A stretch of 64,000 nucleotides of DNA from contig DASRGG010000021.1 of the NCBI GenBank assembly GCA_035651155.1, positions 186,001 through 250,000 of the forward strand, written 5' to 3'. Position numbers and translations under genes: made by a program. Each line of letters starts with the position of its first letter. The stretch's first letter is position 1. Of this stretch, positions 16,935 through 26,042 are shown in pieces. Below the pieces are notes generated by a model, which ran no database searches, was not told the DNA's origin, and saw only the letters and a list, made by a program, of their open reading frames with translations. Source of the stretch: CF-39 sp035651155. GTDB lineage: Bacteria > Chloroflexota > Limnocylindria > P2-11E.

Positions 16935-18275
16935 CTAGAGTCGGGGCATCCCCGGAAGGCGTGGGAGCCGGCCGCTCTTCGCGAGCCCGCCCATCTGCTT
17001 CATGAGCTTCTGCATCTCGGCGAACTGCTTGATGAGCCGATTCACGTCGGCGATCGTCGTGCCCGACCCCTTCGCGATGCGCCGCCGGCGCGAGCCGTTG
17101 ATGAGCGCGGGATCGGCGCGCTCCGCCCTCGTCATCGACGAGATGATCGCCTCGATGCGCTTCATCTCGGCCTCGGCCTGCGGTCCCTCGGGCAGCTGCT
17201 TCGCGAGCCCGCCCATGCCCGGGATCATCTTCAGGAGATCGCCGATCGGCCCCATCTTCTTCACCTGCTGGAGCGTCGCGTAGAAGTCCTCGAAGGTGAA
17301 CCGCGCCTCCATGAGCTTCTTGGCCTGCTCCTCGGCGGTCTTCTGGTCCACCGCCTCCTGCGCGCGCTCGACCAGCGTGAGGACGTCCCCCATACCGAGG
17401 ATCCGCTGCGCGAGCCGGTCGGGATGGAAGACCTCGAGCGCGTCCAGCTTCTCTCCCACGCCGAGCAGCTTCACCGGGATCCCGGTGGCTGCGCGGATCG
17501 AGAGGCTCGCGCCTCCACGCGCGTCGCTGTCGACCTTGGTGAGCACGAGCCCGGTGATCGGCAGGCGCGCCTTGAACGCGCTCGCGGCCTCGACCGCGTC
17601 CTGCCCGGTCATCGCATCCACGACGAGCAGCACCTCGTGCGGCGCCGCCGCGGCCACGACCGCTTCGACCTCCCGCATCATCGCGTCGTCGATGTGAAGG
17701 CGTCCGGCCGTGTCGACGAGGACGGCGTCCTTTCCCTGCGCGGGCGCGCCGGTGACCGCCGCGGCGACGTCGGGAGCGACGCGCGCGCCGTCCACCGCCG
17801 TGACCGGGATGCCGAGCTGCTTCCCGAGCGCGCGCAGCTGATCGATCGCGGCGGGCCGGTGCACGTCCGCGGCGACGAGCAGCGGATGCCGGCCCTGCTT
17901 GCGGAGCAGATTCGCGAGCTTGCCCGCCGTCGTCGTCTTTCCCGATCCCTGCAAACCGACGAGCAGGATCACCGTCGGGGGCTTCTCCGCACGCGCGAGC
18001 GGGGCCGCCGCCCCGCCGAGCATCTCCACGAGCGCGTCGTGCACGATCTTCACGACCTGCTGCGCGCCGGTGATCGATTCGATGACCTTCTCGCCGAGCG
18101 AGCGCTCGCGCACCGTCGCCACGAGCCGGCGCACGACCTTCAGATTCACGTCGGCCTCGAGCAGAGCGACGCGCACGTCGCGCAGCGCCTCCTCGAGGTC
18201 CGCCTCCGTGACGCGCGCGCGACCCCGGAGGCGCTCGAAGGTGACGTTGAGCTTGTCGGAGAGCTGCTCGAACAC
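16935..18275 (-). CDS. ffh: Signal recognition particle GTPase Ffh
   Basis: Targets nascent membrane and secreted proteins to FtsY and SecYEG. 446 residues in the standard N-G-M order: N domain 1-90, GTPase with G1 GLQGSGKTTTAGKL (residues 108-121), G2 region DVHRPAAIDQL, G3 VLVDTAGRLH and G4 LTKVD, then a Met-rich M domain (about 320-440) with GPIGDLLKMIPGMGG, GSRRRRIAKGSG and KLMKQMGG. ATG start at 18275. ftsY is encoded about 1.1 kb upstream in the same direction. No SRP RNA gene was spotted. Confidence 0.97.
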   Translation of the reverse strand: MFEQLSDKLNVTFERLRGRARVTEADLEEALRDVRVALLEADVNLKVVRRLVATVRERSLGEKVIESITGAQQVVKIVHDALVEMLGGAAAPLARAEKPPTVILLVGLQGSGKTTTAGKLANLLRKQGRHPLLVAADVHRPAAIDQLRALGKQLGIPVTAVDGARVAPDVAAAVTGAPAQGKDAVLVDTAGRLHIDDAMMREVEAVVAAAAPHEVLLVVDAMTGQDAVEAASAFKARLPITGLVLTKVDSDARGGASLSIRAATGIPVKLLGVGEKLDALEVFHPDRLAQRILGMGDVLTLVERAQEAVDQKTAEEQAKKLMEARFTFEDFYATLQQVKKMGPIGDLLKMIPGMGGLAKQLPEGPQAEAEMKRIEAIISSMTRAERADPALINGSRRRRIAKGSGTTIADVNRLIKQFAEMQKLMKQMGGLAKSGRLPRLPGMPRL

Positions 18276-18287
18276 GATGACGAGAGG

Positions 18288-18616
18288 CTAAAGGACCGAC
18301 CGGTCCATCGCCTCACCGATGCGCGCCGGGCCGTCCTCCAGGACGAACACGGACCTCCTGCGGTCGCCGATCACGACGCGGTCCTCGACGGCGAGATGGT
18401 GTCCGACGACGGGCTCGAGTGACGCCGGCACGCGGTCGGCGAACGCGTGCGGCGCGGGATCGTCGTGGGGCGCGATCGCCCCCCCTGCAGCGCGAGCCAC
18501 ACGTCGTCCGCCCGCGGCAGCGCGGCGACGGAGATCACCGCGAGACGCTTCGCCGCGCTCGTCTTCCCGACCGCGGCGGGACCGCCGATGAGGAGCACGG
18601 TCCGGTCCCCGGTCAC
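18288..18616 (-). pseudogene. Frameshifted P-loop kinase-like gene
   Basis: The first frame starts with a GTG at 18616, overlapping the EAL gene stop as GTGA. It encodes a Walker A loop, LLIGGPAAVGKTSAAKRLA, then PRADDVWLALQGG. At a run of seven G (complement of 18479-18485) the reading must shift by one base to continue as AIAPHDDPAPHAFADRVPASLEPVVG...VVIGDRRRSVFVLEDG to the stop at 18288. One G missing from an original run of eight would explain it. Even repaired (about 110 residues) it is short for a nucleotide kinase, so it may also be truncated. Alternatives are a homopolymer sequencing error or a phase-variable tract. Confidence 0.6.
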
Positions 18617-19392
18617 TCCGCGGAGCGCTTCGCTCCCGCCGCCGCGAGCGTCTGGAGCTCTGCGGCCGACACCTCGGGCCCGTAGAGATAGCCCTGCACG
18701 ATCTCGCAGCCGAGCGCGCGCAGAGCGTCCTCCTGCTCTGGAGATTCGACGCTGTCCGCCACGACGCGAGCGCCGGCCGACCGCGCCGCCTCGACGATCG
18801 CCGTGACCGCGTCCGCCGCGGCCGAGCCGGCGACGAGCAGATCGCGCGCGAGCGGGTAGCCGATCTTGAGCGTGTCGAAATCACGTGCCGACGCGGCGAT
18901 CGCGCGGTCGCCGAGCTCCTCCGACGCGACGCGCACGCCAAGGGCGCGCAGCCGCCGAGCGGGCTCGGCCAGCGACGCGTCGCGGACCGTGCCGCGCGGG
19001 CACTCGATCTCGAGCGCTCCCAGCGGCACCCCGCTCGCGAGGACGATCTCACGGACGATGTCGACCACGTCCGGCGCGCGCAGCGTGTGCGCCCAGATGT
19101 TCGCGGCGACGATGGGCACGTCGAGCGAGCCCGACGCCCAGCGCGCGAGCTGCCCGCACGCCGCGGTGAGCACCCAGCGATCGAGCTCGACGTGGAATCC
19201 GCCCTGCTCGACGAGCGGGATGATGTCGCCGGGCCCGATCATCCCGTACGAGGGATGCGGCCAGCGCACGAAGGCCTCGGCTCCGACGAGCTTTCCGGTG
19301 GGCGCGTGCACCTGCGGCTGGAACTGCAGCGAGAGCGTGCCGTCGGCGATCGCGCGGCGCAGGTCCTCGGGTCGGAGACGGACGATCGCCAT
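18613..19392 (-). CDS. Degenerate EAL-domain protein, probably not an active phosphodiesterase
   Basis: 259 residues spanning one EAL fold: LRRAIADGTLSLQFQPQVHAPTGKLVGAEAFVRWPHP, GPGDIIPLVEQGG, then QGYLYGPEV near the end. EAL itself is EAF; the usual DDFGTGYSSL is replaced by EELGDRAIAAS; the Glu before the C-terminal Val-Glu is Asp (ADSVES). Several metal or catalytic positions are therefore lost, which predicts a c-di-GMP binder or scaffold rather than a hydrolase. ATG at 19392. It sits between ftsY (33 bases) and the P-loop relic, inside an SRP-related cluster. Codon use resembles that of its neighbours. Confidence 0.8.
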   Translation of the reverse strand: MAIVRLRPEDLRRAIADGTLSLQFQPQVHAPTGKLVGAEAFVRWPHPSYGMIGPGDIIPLVEQGGFHVELDRWVLTAACGQLARWASGSLDVPIVAANIWAHTLRAPDVVDIVREIVLASGVPLGALEIECPRGTVRDASLAEPARRLRALGVRVASEELGDRAIAASARDFDTLKIGYPLARDLLVAGSAAADAVTAIVEAARSAGARVVADSVESPEQEDALRALGCEIVQGYLYGPEVSAAELQTLAAAGAKRSAE

Positions 19393-19424
19393 CGGGAACA
19401 GCGTACGTCGAGGCGACGACGGGA

Positions 19425-20330
19425 CTACGCGGCGCGCGGGAGGAGCGCGTCGACGAACGCGCGCGCGTCCATCGGGATGAGGTCGTCCGCCTTCTCGCCC
19501 ACACCGAGGAATTTCACGGGCAGCCCGAGCTCGTGGACGATCGCGAACACCGCGCCGCCCTTCGCCGTGCCGTCGAGCTTCGTCACGACGAGACCGGTCA
19601 CGTTCGCGTCCTTCATGAACTGCCGCGCCTGCTGGATCGCGTTCTGCCCCGCCGTGCCGTCGAGCACGAGCAGCACCTCGTCGGGCGCGCCTGCGCGCGC
19701 GCGAGCCGCGACGCGCGCGATCTTGCCGAGCTCGTCCATGAGATGACCCTTCGTGTGGAGCCGACCGGCGGTGTCCGCGATCACCGTGGTGTTGCCGCGC
19801 GCGGTCGCGGCGTTGACCGCGTCGAACACCACCGCCGCCGGATCGCCGTCGGGGCGGCCCGACACGCACGGGATGTCGAGACGCGACGCCCAGGCCTCGA
19901 GCTGCTCGATCGCGGCGGCGCGGAACGTGTCCGCCGCGGCGAGGAGCGGCCTCTCTCCCGCATCCTTGAGACGCTTCGCGAGCTTCGCCGCGGTCGTCGT
20001 CTTCCCGCTGCCGTTCACGCCGACGACGAGGATCACCCGCGGACGCGCGCCGCCCGGGCGGAGCGCGGCGTCGGTGGCCGCGAGCTCCTTCACGAGGACC
20101 TCGCGCACGGCGTCCACCGTCTTCGGGACGGTCTTGAGCCCGCCGGTGGTCACGAGATCGCGGACCTGGGCCATGAGGGGATCCACCAGCGACACGGAGA
20201 GATCCGCGCGCAGCAGGCCTTCCTCGAGCTCGTCGAGGAGCTCGGGCGTGACGGGCTCCTCCTGCGTTCGCGCGAACAGACGCGACAGGAAGCCGCCGCG
20301 CGTCTTCGAGAGCGCCTGCAGCATGCTCAC
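19425..20330 (-). CDS. ftsY: SRP receptor FtsY
   Basis: Membrane-associated SRP receptor GTPase. 301 residues: a short N domain (PVTPELLDELEEGLLRADLSVSLVDPL) and the G domain with GVNGSGKTTTAAKL (residues 104-117), AADTFRAAAIEQLEAWA, TVIADTAGRLH and VTKLDGTAKGGA. The acidic A domain found in enterobacterial FtsY is missing; a basic N-terminal stretch (KTRGGFLSRLFAR) may serve membrane contact. ATG at 20330. It follows smc by 90 bases, the common smc-ftsY arrangement. Confidence 0.97.
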   Translation of the reverse strand: MSMLQALSKTRGGFLSRLFARTQEEPVTPELLDELEEGLLRADLSVSLVDPLMAQVRDLVTTGGLKTVPKTVDAVREVLVKELAATDAALRPGGARPRVILVVGVNGSGKTTTAAKLAKRLKDAGERPLLAAADTFRAAAIEQLEAWASRLDIPCVSGRPDGDPAAVVFDAVNAATARGNTTVIADTAGRLHTKGHLMDELGKIARVAARARAGAPDEVLLVLDGTAGQNAIQQARQFMKDANVTGLVVTKLDGTAKGGAVFAIVHELGLPVKFLGVGEKADDLIPMDARAFVDALLPRAA

Positions 20331-20420
20331 GCGTCAACGGTACCGTGCGGACGCGATCAGGCCGCGAGCCGGACGAGCGCGAGGAAGCCGAGCGCGAGGC
20401 GCCGCCAGGTCATTCGCTCG

Positions 20421-23400
20421 TCAGCCGACGCGCAGCCGCTGCTCGTCGAGCTCGGAGAGCTTGAGCGAGATGACCTTCGACACGCCGCCCTCGTCCATCG
20501 AGACGCCGTAGATCGTGTCGGCCGCCTCGATGGTCCCGCGGTTGTGCGTGATGACGACGAACTGCGTGCGATCGGTGAGCTCCTTGAGCGCCTGCGTGAA
20601 CCGGCCGACGTTGCGCTCGTCGAGTGCAGCGTCTACCTCGTCGAGCACGCAGAACGGCGCCGGCTTCACGCGGAGGATCGCGAGGAGGAGCGCGGTGGCG
20701 GTGAGCGCACGCTCGCCGCCGGAGAGCTGCTGCAGCGAGCCGATGCGCTTGCCGGGCGGACGCGCGTAGATGTCGATGCCGGGCTCGTCGGGATCTTCGG
20801 ACGTCCGCAGGCTCGCCTGTCCGCCGTTGAAGAGACGCTGGAAGAAGAGGCCGAACTCGCGGTCGACCGCCATGAGCGTCGTCGAGAACTGCTCGGCGAT
20901 CGTGGTGGCGAGCTCGTCGGCGAGGGTACGCAGATCGACCATGGCCTTCTCGAGGTCGGCCTTCTGCGTGGTGAGGAACTCGTGCCGCTGGCCGATCTCG
21001 GCGAGCTCCGTCGCGGCGAGCGGGTTCACCGGCTCGAGCGCGATGAGGCGGCGGCGCAGGCGCTGCAGCGCGTTCAGCGTGCCGCCCTTCTCCTTCTCAT
21101 CCGGCTCGTCCTCGAGCTCGAGCGTGGTCGGATCCGGGAGCGGCTCCTCGTCGGGAAGACCGAGCTCGGCCCGGACCTGCTCCTCGAGCAGACGCAGCGC
21201 GCCCGAGGCGCGCTCCTCCTCGACCGCGAGCCTGGCGCGTTCGCCGCGGAGCTCGGCGAGGCGCTCGCGCGCCTTCGCGAGCCGCTGCTCCGATTCGCGC
21301 CGCGAGCCCTCGGCCGCGAGCGCGCGCTGCCGCGCGAGCTCCGCCGCCCGGTCGGCCTCGTGCGCCTCGGCCGTCGCGCGGCCGAGCTCGGAGTGCGCCG
21401 CGTCCATCCGCGCGCGTGCCTCGCGCTCCTGCGCGGCGAGGGCGCGGAGGCGGTCCTCGTCGTCGGCGATGCGCTTCTCGGTCGCGGCGACCTGCTCGTC
21501 GAGCGTGTCGCGCAGGCGCACGAGCGACGAGCGCCGCTCCTCGCTCGTGGCCGCGTCGAGACGCGCGGCCTCCGCGCGACGCGTGGTCTCGGCGTGCGCG
21601 TCGTTCGCGGACGCCTCGGCGCGCTCCGCGGCGGCGAACGCGTCGCCGGCCTGAGCGCGGACGGCCGACGCCGACGCGCGTTCCGCGGCGAGGCGCTCGC
21701 GCCGTCCAAGGAGCTCCGCGCGCTCCCGCTCGATCGAGGTCGCGCGCGCCTCCGCGACGCGCACGAGGTCGCGCACGTCCGCGTCCTGCGTCGCGAATCC
21801 GTCGACGACGCGCTCGGCGTCGCCGCGCGCTCGCTGCGCCGCGGCGAGGCGCTCCTCGAGCTCACCCACGCGCGCCTCCGCCGCCGCGCGTTCCTGCTGC
21901 AGCTGCGCGAGCGCGCGCTCGGACGCCGCGAGCTCCTCGCGCAGCCGCGCGGCCATCCCGCGAAGCTGGGCGCGCGCGTCGTGATCGGCTTTGCGCCGCG
22001 GATCGGGATGGCGCAGCAGGCCCGGCAGCACCATGAGGCCGCTCGGCGCGACGACCACGCCGGAGCGGAGCGTCGCCGCGGCCGCGATCGCCGCGGCGTC
22101 GTCCGGCGCGAGGAAGACGGCGATGCCGTCGGCGAGCCGGCGCGTGCCCTTCGGCGGGCTGGCCTCCCGTGCGTCCTTCGAATCGCCGACCGCGACGCGC
22201 TCGCCGAGCGCGGCGGTCACCTCGTCCGGCACCGCGATCCGCTGATGCAGCCACGCGAACCCACCCGGCAGCGACGGCTGCGGCGCGCCCGCGTCGCGTG
22301 CGGCGAGCTCCGCCTCGGCGCGCTCCGCCGCCTCGCGGAGCGCCGTGGTCTGCCCGCGCAGCAGCGCGAGGTCGCCATCGATGCGCTGCAGCTCGTTGCG
22401 CGCCGCGCCGGCACGGGAGGCGGCGGCCTCCGCCGCGCGCGCGGCCTCCGCCACGGTCTCGCGGGCGCGTTCGATCTCGACCGCGAGCCGCGCGCGCTCG
22501 CGCTCGCGCTCGGTGCGCTCGCGCGCGAGCTCGGCCGCCCCGCGCGCGAGCTCCTCGTCGCGCTCCTGGAGCGAGCGCTCCTCGTCGGCGAGGCGGACCT
22601 CGTCGTTCTCGCGCAGCAGGTGCGCGCGCTCGGCCTCGACGCGCGCGGCGCGCGCTTCGGCGAGCGCGACGCGCGTGCGCGACGCCTCCTCCTCGGCGGC
22701 GCGCGCCGCATCGGCGGACCCGCGCGCGTGCCGAGCGGCCTCGGCCGCCTCGTCCTCCACCCGCTGGCGCCGCTCGCGCAACGACGCGAGCTCCGCCGGC
22801 AGCGCCGCGAGCGTCGCGCGCGTGCGGTCGCGTTCCGCGGCGATCGCCTCGAGGCTCGCGACGAGCGCGGCGACGCGCTCGCGCACGGTGGCCTCGGCGG
22901 CGGTCGCGTCGGCGGACGCGAGGCGACGGCGCTCCTCCTCTTCGCGCGCGGCGCGCAGCTCCTCGTCGGTCCCCGCGGCGAGCGTCTCGACCTCCGACAC
23001 GAAGTCCTCGAGGCGCGCGACCTCGCGGTCGACGCCCTCGATCTTCGCGAGGAGGTCCGCGCGCGTCTCGGCGGTCGTGCCGAACGAGGCCTTGTACCAG
23101 CGCAGCGCGCGGCGGCGCAGCTCGGCGCGCACCGCCTCGTACTCGTTCCACTTCGCGGCCTGCTCGCGCAGCGTCTCCACGCGCGGACCGATCTCGCGCA
23201 GGATGTCGACGACGCGGACCATCTCCGCCTCCGCGTGCCTGAGGCGGTTGAGCGCCTCCTCGCGCCGGAGCTGGAGCCGCCGCGTGCCGGCGGCCTCCTC
23301 GATGACCGTCCTCCGGTCCGACGGACGGAGCGCGAGGATCTGATCGACGAGGCCCTGCCCGATCACCACGAACGGGTTGTCCGCGAGGTTCGCGCCCGCG

Positions 23401-25358
23401 AGCAGGTCCTGGAGATCGCGCAGGCGGACGCGCGAGCGGTTCACGAGGTACTCGGCCTCGCCGTTGCGGAAGAGACGCCGTCCGACCTCGACCTCGGTGA
23501 ACTCGATCGGCAGGCGGCGCGAGGTGTTGTCGAGCTGGAGGATCGCCTCGGCCATGGAGAGGCTCTTGCGCGTCTCGCTGCCGCCGAAGATGAGCTCCTC
23601 GTTCTTCTTCGCGCGAAGGATGCGCGCGTTGTTCTCACCGAGCGCCCAGCGGATCGCGTCCGCGACGTTCGAGTTGTGGACGATCATGTCCTCGGCCACG
23701 AAGTTGTGGAACCCGTCGACGCACAGGTCGTAGACCCACTCGTAGGGCGAGTCGAACGCCTCCACCGAGACGACCTGGTCCCAGTACACGTCCGAATCGG
23801 CAAGGACCTCGAGGCGGTCGAGGATCGGCCGCGCCGCCTCCGGCGTCGCGCCGAGCTGTTCGATCTGCGCCGACACCTCGCGGATGCCCTGCCGGCTCGC
23901 GTGGCACCGCCGCTGCGTGTACGCGGCAAGCTTGGACCGTCCCTTGCGGTTGCGCTTCACGCTGACGCGCGCGGCCTTCGCCGCCTGCCGTATGAGATCG
24001 GTCGCGGTCGGAATCACGTCGAGGTTCGGATTCCCGGCCACGTCGTACGCCGACCATAGGTCGAGGATCTTCTGCTTGTCACCGGCGAAACGAAGGTTCC
24101 GACCGAGAACCCGGAGCTGATCCGCGCCGTAGACGTACACGCTCCAGTACGTGCGACGCGTCTTGTCGACCGTGTTGCTCGCCCACTTCACCTTCGAACG
24201 AAGGGACGCGAACACGCCGAGTCGCAGCAAGAGCGAGACGACGCCTCGGGCGAGTTCCTCACTCGCCGACGCGTATTCGGCATACGACTGAAACCGACCG
24301 CGATACATCTTGTGACACAGATGGACGTCACCCTCGAAGAGGCCTGACAAGAATGCCCACTGCATGGGCTCTGGTGCAGTGAGGATCTGTGACGGCACCT
24401 TCTTGAGCGCGGACCGGTCCGTACCACGCATCTCGAACAATGCTTCGAGCACGAGCGTCAAGGCCCGCGAAGAAATGATCAGATTCTCCGCGCTCGGGTG
24501 ATCGTGATCGCGCCTTGCCAGCTCGAGACCGAAGAGCTCCCGAACGAGCATTTGGTACCGATCGCTGAAACGCGGATCGCTGTTCACGAACCACAGTTGC
24601 TTCGGCGAGTTGCGACCCTCAGCGATCGAGGCGCCGAGGAAGTACGCGAGCTCCTCCGAGAGCGCGACAGGAACCCGGACGGTCTTGCCGTGGTTAATGG
24701 TGATCGCAGGCTCGTCGGCCGTCGCGACGAGACCACGTCCTTGCGTCGGCAGGGCCGCGAGGACACCTTCGAGAGCTTCCTCCGTGCGCGCGATCGGAAG
24801 AGCCGCACGATCCGCGCTGAACGGTAGGCGGCGAGGAAGCGCGACGAACGTATTCGCTCGCAATTCATCAGCGCGAAGTGAACGAAGATGACCGCGCTCG
24901 ATCGTCAGGAGCGGGTGATACGCGGTCGCCTCGATCATCCGACCCGACCGTGTCCTGACACGGAGCAACTTCTCCGGCGACGTGCGCTTGACGAACGCGC
25001 TAACGCGACGTTCCTCGAACTTCAAGTCGATCGGGTCAAGCGAGATGACGCTGATCGGTTCCGCGGGGTTACGCGCTACATAACCGTCCTCGATCTTTTC
25101 GACGGCGCCGGTCGAGATCGCGCGTTCCACGAGATCTCCGAGTCTGCGAACGCTACCGTCAGCGAGGGCGACGCGCAGCCACGGGCTCCCGCACTTCCCG
25201 CTGCCGTTCGGACCTATGACCGCGGTGATCCCCGGCGCGAATTCGAGATGCGTCCGATGCACGAACGACTTGAAGCCCGTCATGGTGAGCGTCTTGAGCA
25301 CGGCGTTCGGTGCCGACACGCCGCCCTCGATGATCTCGAGGTCCTGGTCTTCGCTCAC
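20421..25358 (-). CDS. smc: Chromosome segregation protein Smc interrupted by an in-frame intein
   Basis: 1,645 codons in one frame. The spliced product would be 1,138 residues, normal for Smc. Residues 1-55 hold the N-terminal ATPase segment through GITAVIGPNGSGK. A 507-residue intein follows (residues 56-562) and the protein resumes as SNVADAIRWALGENN. Long coiled coils rich in Ala, Arg and Glu flank a divergent hinge (around SLPGGFAWLHQRIAV). The C-terminus has the ABC signature LSGGERALTATALLLAI and Walker B FCVLDEVDAALDE. Smc condenses and segregates chromosomes with ScpAB. Without splicing the Walker A loop stays broken and the ATPase cannot form, so splicing should be essential. GTG at 25358 overlaps the rnc stop. 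Confidence 0.97.
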   Translation of the reverse strand: MSEDQDLEIIEGGVSAPNAVLKTLTMTGFKSFVHRTHLEFAPGITAVIGPNGSGKCGSPWLRVALADGSVRRLGDLVERAISTGAVEKIEDGYVARNPAEPISVISLDPIDLKFEERRVSAFVKRTSPEKLLRVRTRSGRMIEATAYHPLLTIERGHLRSLRADELRANTFVALPRRLPFSADRAALPIARTEEALEGVLAALPTQGRGLVATADEPAITINHGKTVRVPVALSEELAYFLGASIAEGRNSPKQLWFVNSDPRFSDRYQMLVRELFGLELARRDHDHPSAENLIISSRALTLVLEALFEMRGTDRSALKKVPSQILTAPEPMQWAFLSGLFEGDVHLCHKMYRGRFQSYAEYASASEELARGVVSLLLRLGVFASLRSKVKWASNTVDKTRRTYWSVYVYGADQLRVLGRNLRFAGDKQKILDLWSAYDVAGNPNLDVIPTATDLIRQAAKAARVSVKRNRKGRSKLAAYTQRRCHASRQGIREVSAQIEQLGATPEAARPILDRLEVLADSDVYWDQVVSVEAFDSPYEWVYDLCVDGFHNFVAEDMIVHNSNVADAIRWALGENNARILRAKKNEELIFGGSETRKSLSMAEAILQLDNTSRRLPIEFTEVEVGRRLFRNGEAEYLVNRSRVRLRDLQDLLAGANLADNPFVVIGQGLVDQILALRPSDRRTVIEEAAGTRRLQLRREEALNRLRHAEAEMVRVVDILREIGPRVETLREQAAKWNEYEAVRAELRRRALRWYKASFGTTAETRADLLAKIEGVDREVARLEDFVSEVETLAAGTDEELRAAREEEERRRLASADATAAEATVRERVAALVASLEAIAAERDRTRATLAALPAELASLRERRQRVEDEAAEAARHARGSADAARAAEEEASRTRVALAEARAARVEAERAHLLRENDEVRLADEERSLQERDEELARGAAELARERTERERERARLAVEIERARETVAEAARAAEAAASRAGAARNELQRIDGDLALLRGQTTALREAAERAEAELAARDAGAPQPSLPGGFAWLHQRIAVPDEVTAALGERVAVGDSKDAREASPPKGTRRLADGIAVFLAPDDAAAIAAAATLRSGVVVAPSGLMVLPGLLRHPDPRRKADHDARAQLRGMAARLREELAASERALAQLQQERAAAEARVGELEERLAAAQRARGDAERVVDGFATQDADVRDLVRVAEARATSIERERAELLGRRERLAAERASASAVRAQAGDAFAAAERAEASANDAHAETTRRAEAARLDAATSEERRSSLVRLRDTLDEQVAATEKRIADDEDRLRALAAQEREARARMDAAHSELGRATAEAHEADRAAELARQRALAAEGSRRESEQRLAKARERLAELRGERARLAVEEERASGALRLLEEQVRAELGLPDEEPLPDPTTLELEDEPDEKEKGGTLNALQRLRRRLIALEPVNPLAATELAEIGQRHEFLTTQKADLEKAMVDLRTLADELATTIAEQFSTTLMAVDREFGLFFQRLFNGGQASLRTSEDPDEPGIDIYARPPGKRIGSLQQLSGGERALTATALLLAILRVKPAPFCVLDEVDAALDERNVGRFTQALKELTDRTQFVVITHNRGTIEAADTIYGVSMDEGGVSKVISLKLSELDEQRLRVG
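23673..25193 (-). mobile_element. Smc intein with LAGLIDADG endonuclease motifs
   Basis: 507 residues inserted between Lys55 and the Ser of the P loop (GPNGSGK / SNVADAI). Splicing motifs are complete: Cys1 with CGSPWLRVALADGSVRRLG (block A), EATAYHPLLTI with Thr90-x-x-His93 (block B), VYDLCVDGFHNFVAEDMIVHN (blocks F and G) ending in His506-Asn507, and Ser at +1. Two dodecapeptide endonuclease motifs lie between: YFLGASIAEG (184-193) and FLSGLFEGDV (281-290). Base use differs from the host gene: 24301-24360 is 32/60 GC, while 22501-22560 in the coiled-coil region is 50/60. This supports recent horizontal arrival. Endonuclease activity is inferred from motifs only. Confidence 0.95.
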
Positions 25359-26032
25359 TCGTCCACCATCTTCAGCAGATTCGCGGCGGCAGCCTCTTGC
25401 GCGTCGCGCTTCGACGCGCCGGCGCCGCGCGCGACGCGCCCGTCCACTTCCACCTCGACGACGAAATCGCGCCGATGCTCCGGGCCGGTCGCCTCGAGCA
25501 CGCGATACGTCGGGAGCGGGAGCTTCTCGCCCTGCGCCCATTCCTGCAGCAGCGTCTTCGCCGTCTTCACCGTCGCCGCCGAGATCGCGTCCAGCGAGCT
25601 GCTCATCGTCTCCAGCACGAGCGCCTTCGCGCGCTCGAAGCCCGCTTCGATGTAGACCGCGCCGACGAGCGACTCGTACAGGCTCGCGGCCAGCCCGATC
25701 CGGCCGCGACCGCCGGTCTCTTCCTCACCGCGACCGAGCCGCGCGCGCTCCGGCAGCCCGAGCTCGCGGGCGATCGCGGCGAGCGGTGCGGACGAGACGA
25801 GGCTCGCGCGCAGCGCGGTCAGCTCGCCCTCGGTCGCCTCCGGGAAACGGCGGAACAGCTCCCCGCCGACCACGAGATCGACGACCGCGTCGCCCAGGAA
25901 CTCCAGCCGCTCGAAGTCGCGCGCGGCGGTCTCCGGATGCTCGTGGAGGAACGAGCTGTGCGTGAGCGCGGTCTCCACGAGCGCCTCGTCCTCGAAGCGG
26001 TATCCGCCGATCTCTGTCGTCGCGACCTCCAT
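25355..26032 (-). CDS. rnc: Ribonuclease III
   Basis: Cleaves double-stranded RNA in rRNA and mRNA maturation. 225 residues: endonuclease domain with ALTHSSFLHEHPETAARDFERLEFLGDAVVDLVV (the signature ERLEFLGDAVL) and ASLYESLVGAVYIEAGF, then a dsRNA-binding domain from about residue 150 (KTLLQEWAQGEKLPLPTYRVLEATGPEH...GAGASKRDAQEAAAANLL). I place the start at the ATG 26032 (MEVATTEIGG), since a 12-bp hairpin occupies 26043-26070 and would lie inside the coding region if the upstream GTG/ATG in the same frame were used. It ends in a GTGA overlap with smc. Confidence 0.95.
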   Translation of the reverse strand: MEVATTEIGGYRFEDEALVETALTHSSFLHEHPETAARDFERLEFLGDAVVDLVVGGELFRRFPEATEGELTALRASLVSSAPLAAIARELGLPERARLGRGEEETGGRGRIGLAASLYESLVGAVYIEAGFERAKALVLETMSSSLDAISAATVKTAKTLLQEWAQGEKLPLPTYRVLEATGPEHRRDFVVEVEVDGRVARGAGASKRDAQEAAAANLLKMVDE

Positions 26033-26042
26033 GTGAAACGAA

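Noticed and set aside
20357..20413. 18-codon frame (MTWRRLALGFLALVRLAA) just after smc
   Set aside because: It is hydrophobic and placed seven bases after the smc stop, but too short to separate from chance and lacks a clear ribosome-binding site.
19533..24059. Very long open frame on the plus strand opposite smc and ftsY (over 1,500 codons)
   Set aside because: High GC makes antisense frames open. Its product is low-complexity Arg/Glu/Leu-rich sequence without family motifs, while the minus strand encodes clear FtsY and Smc.
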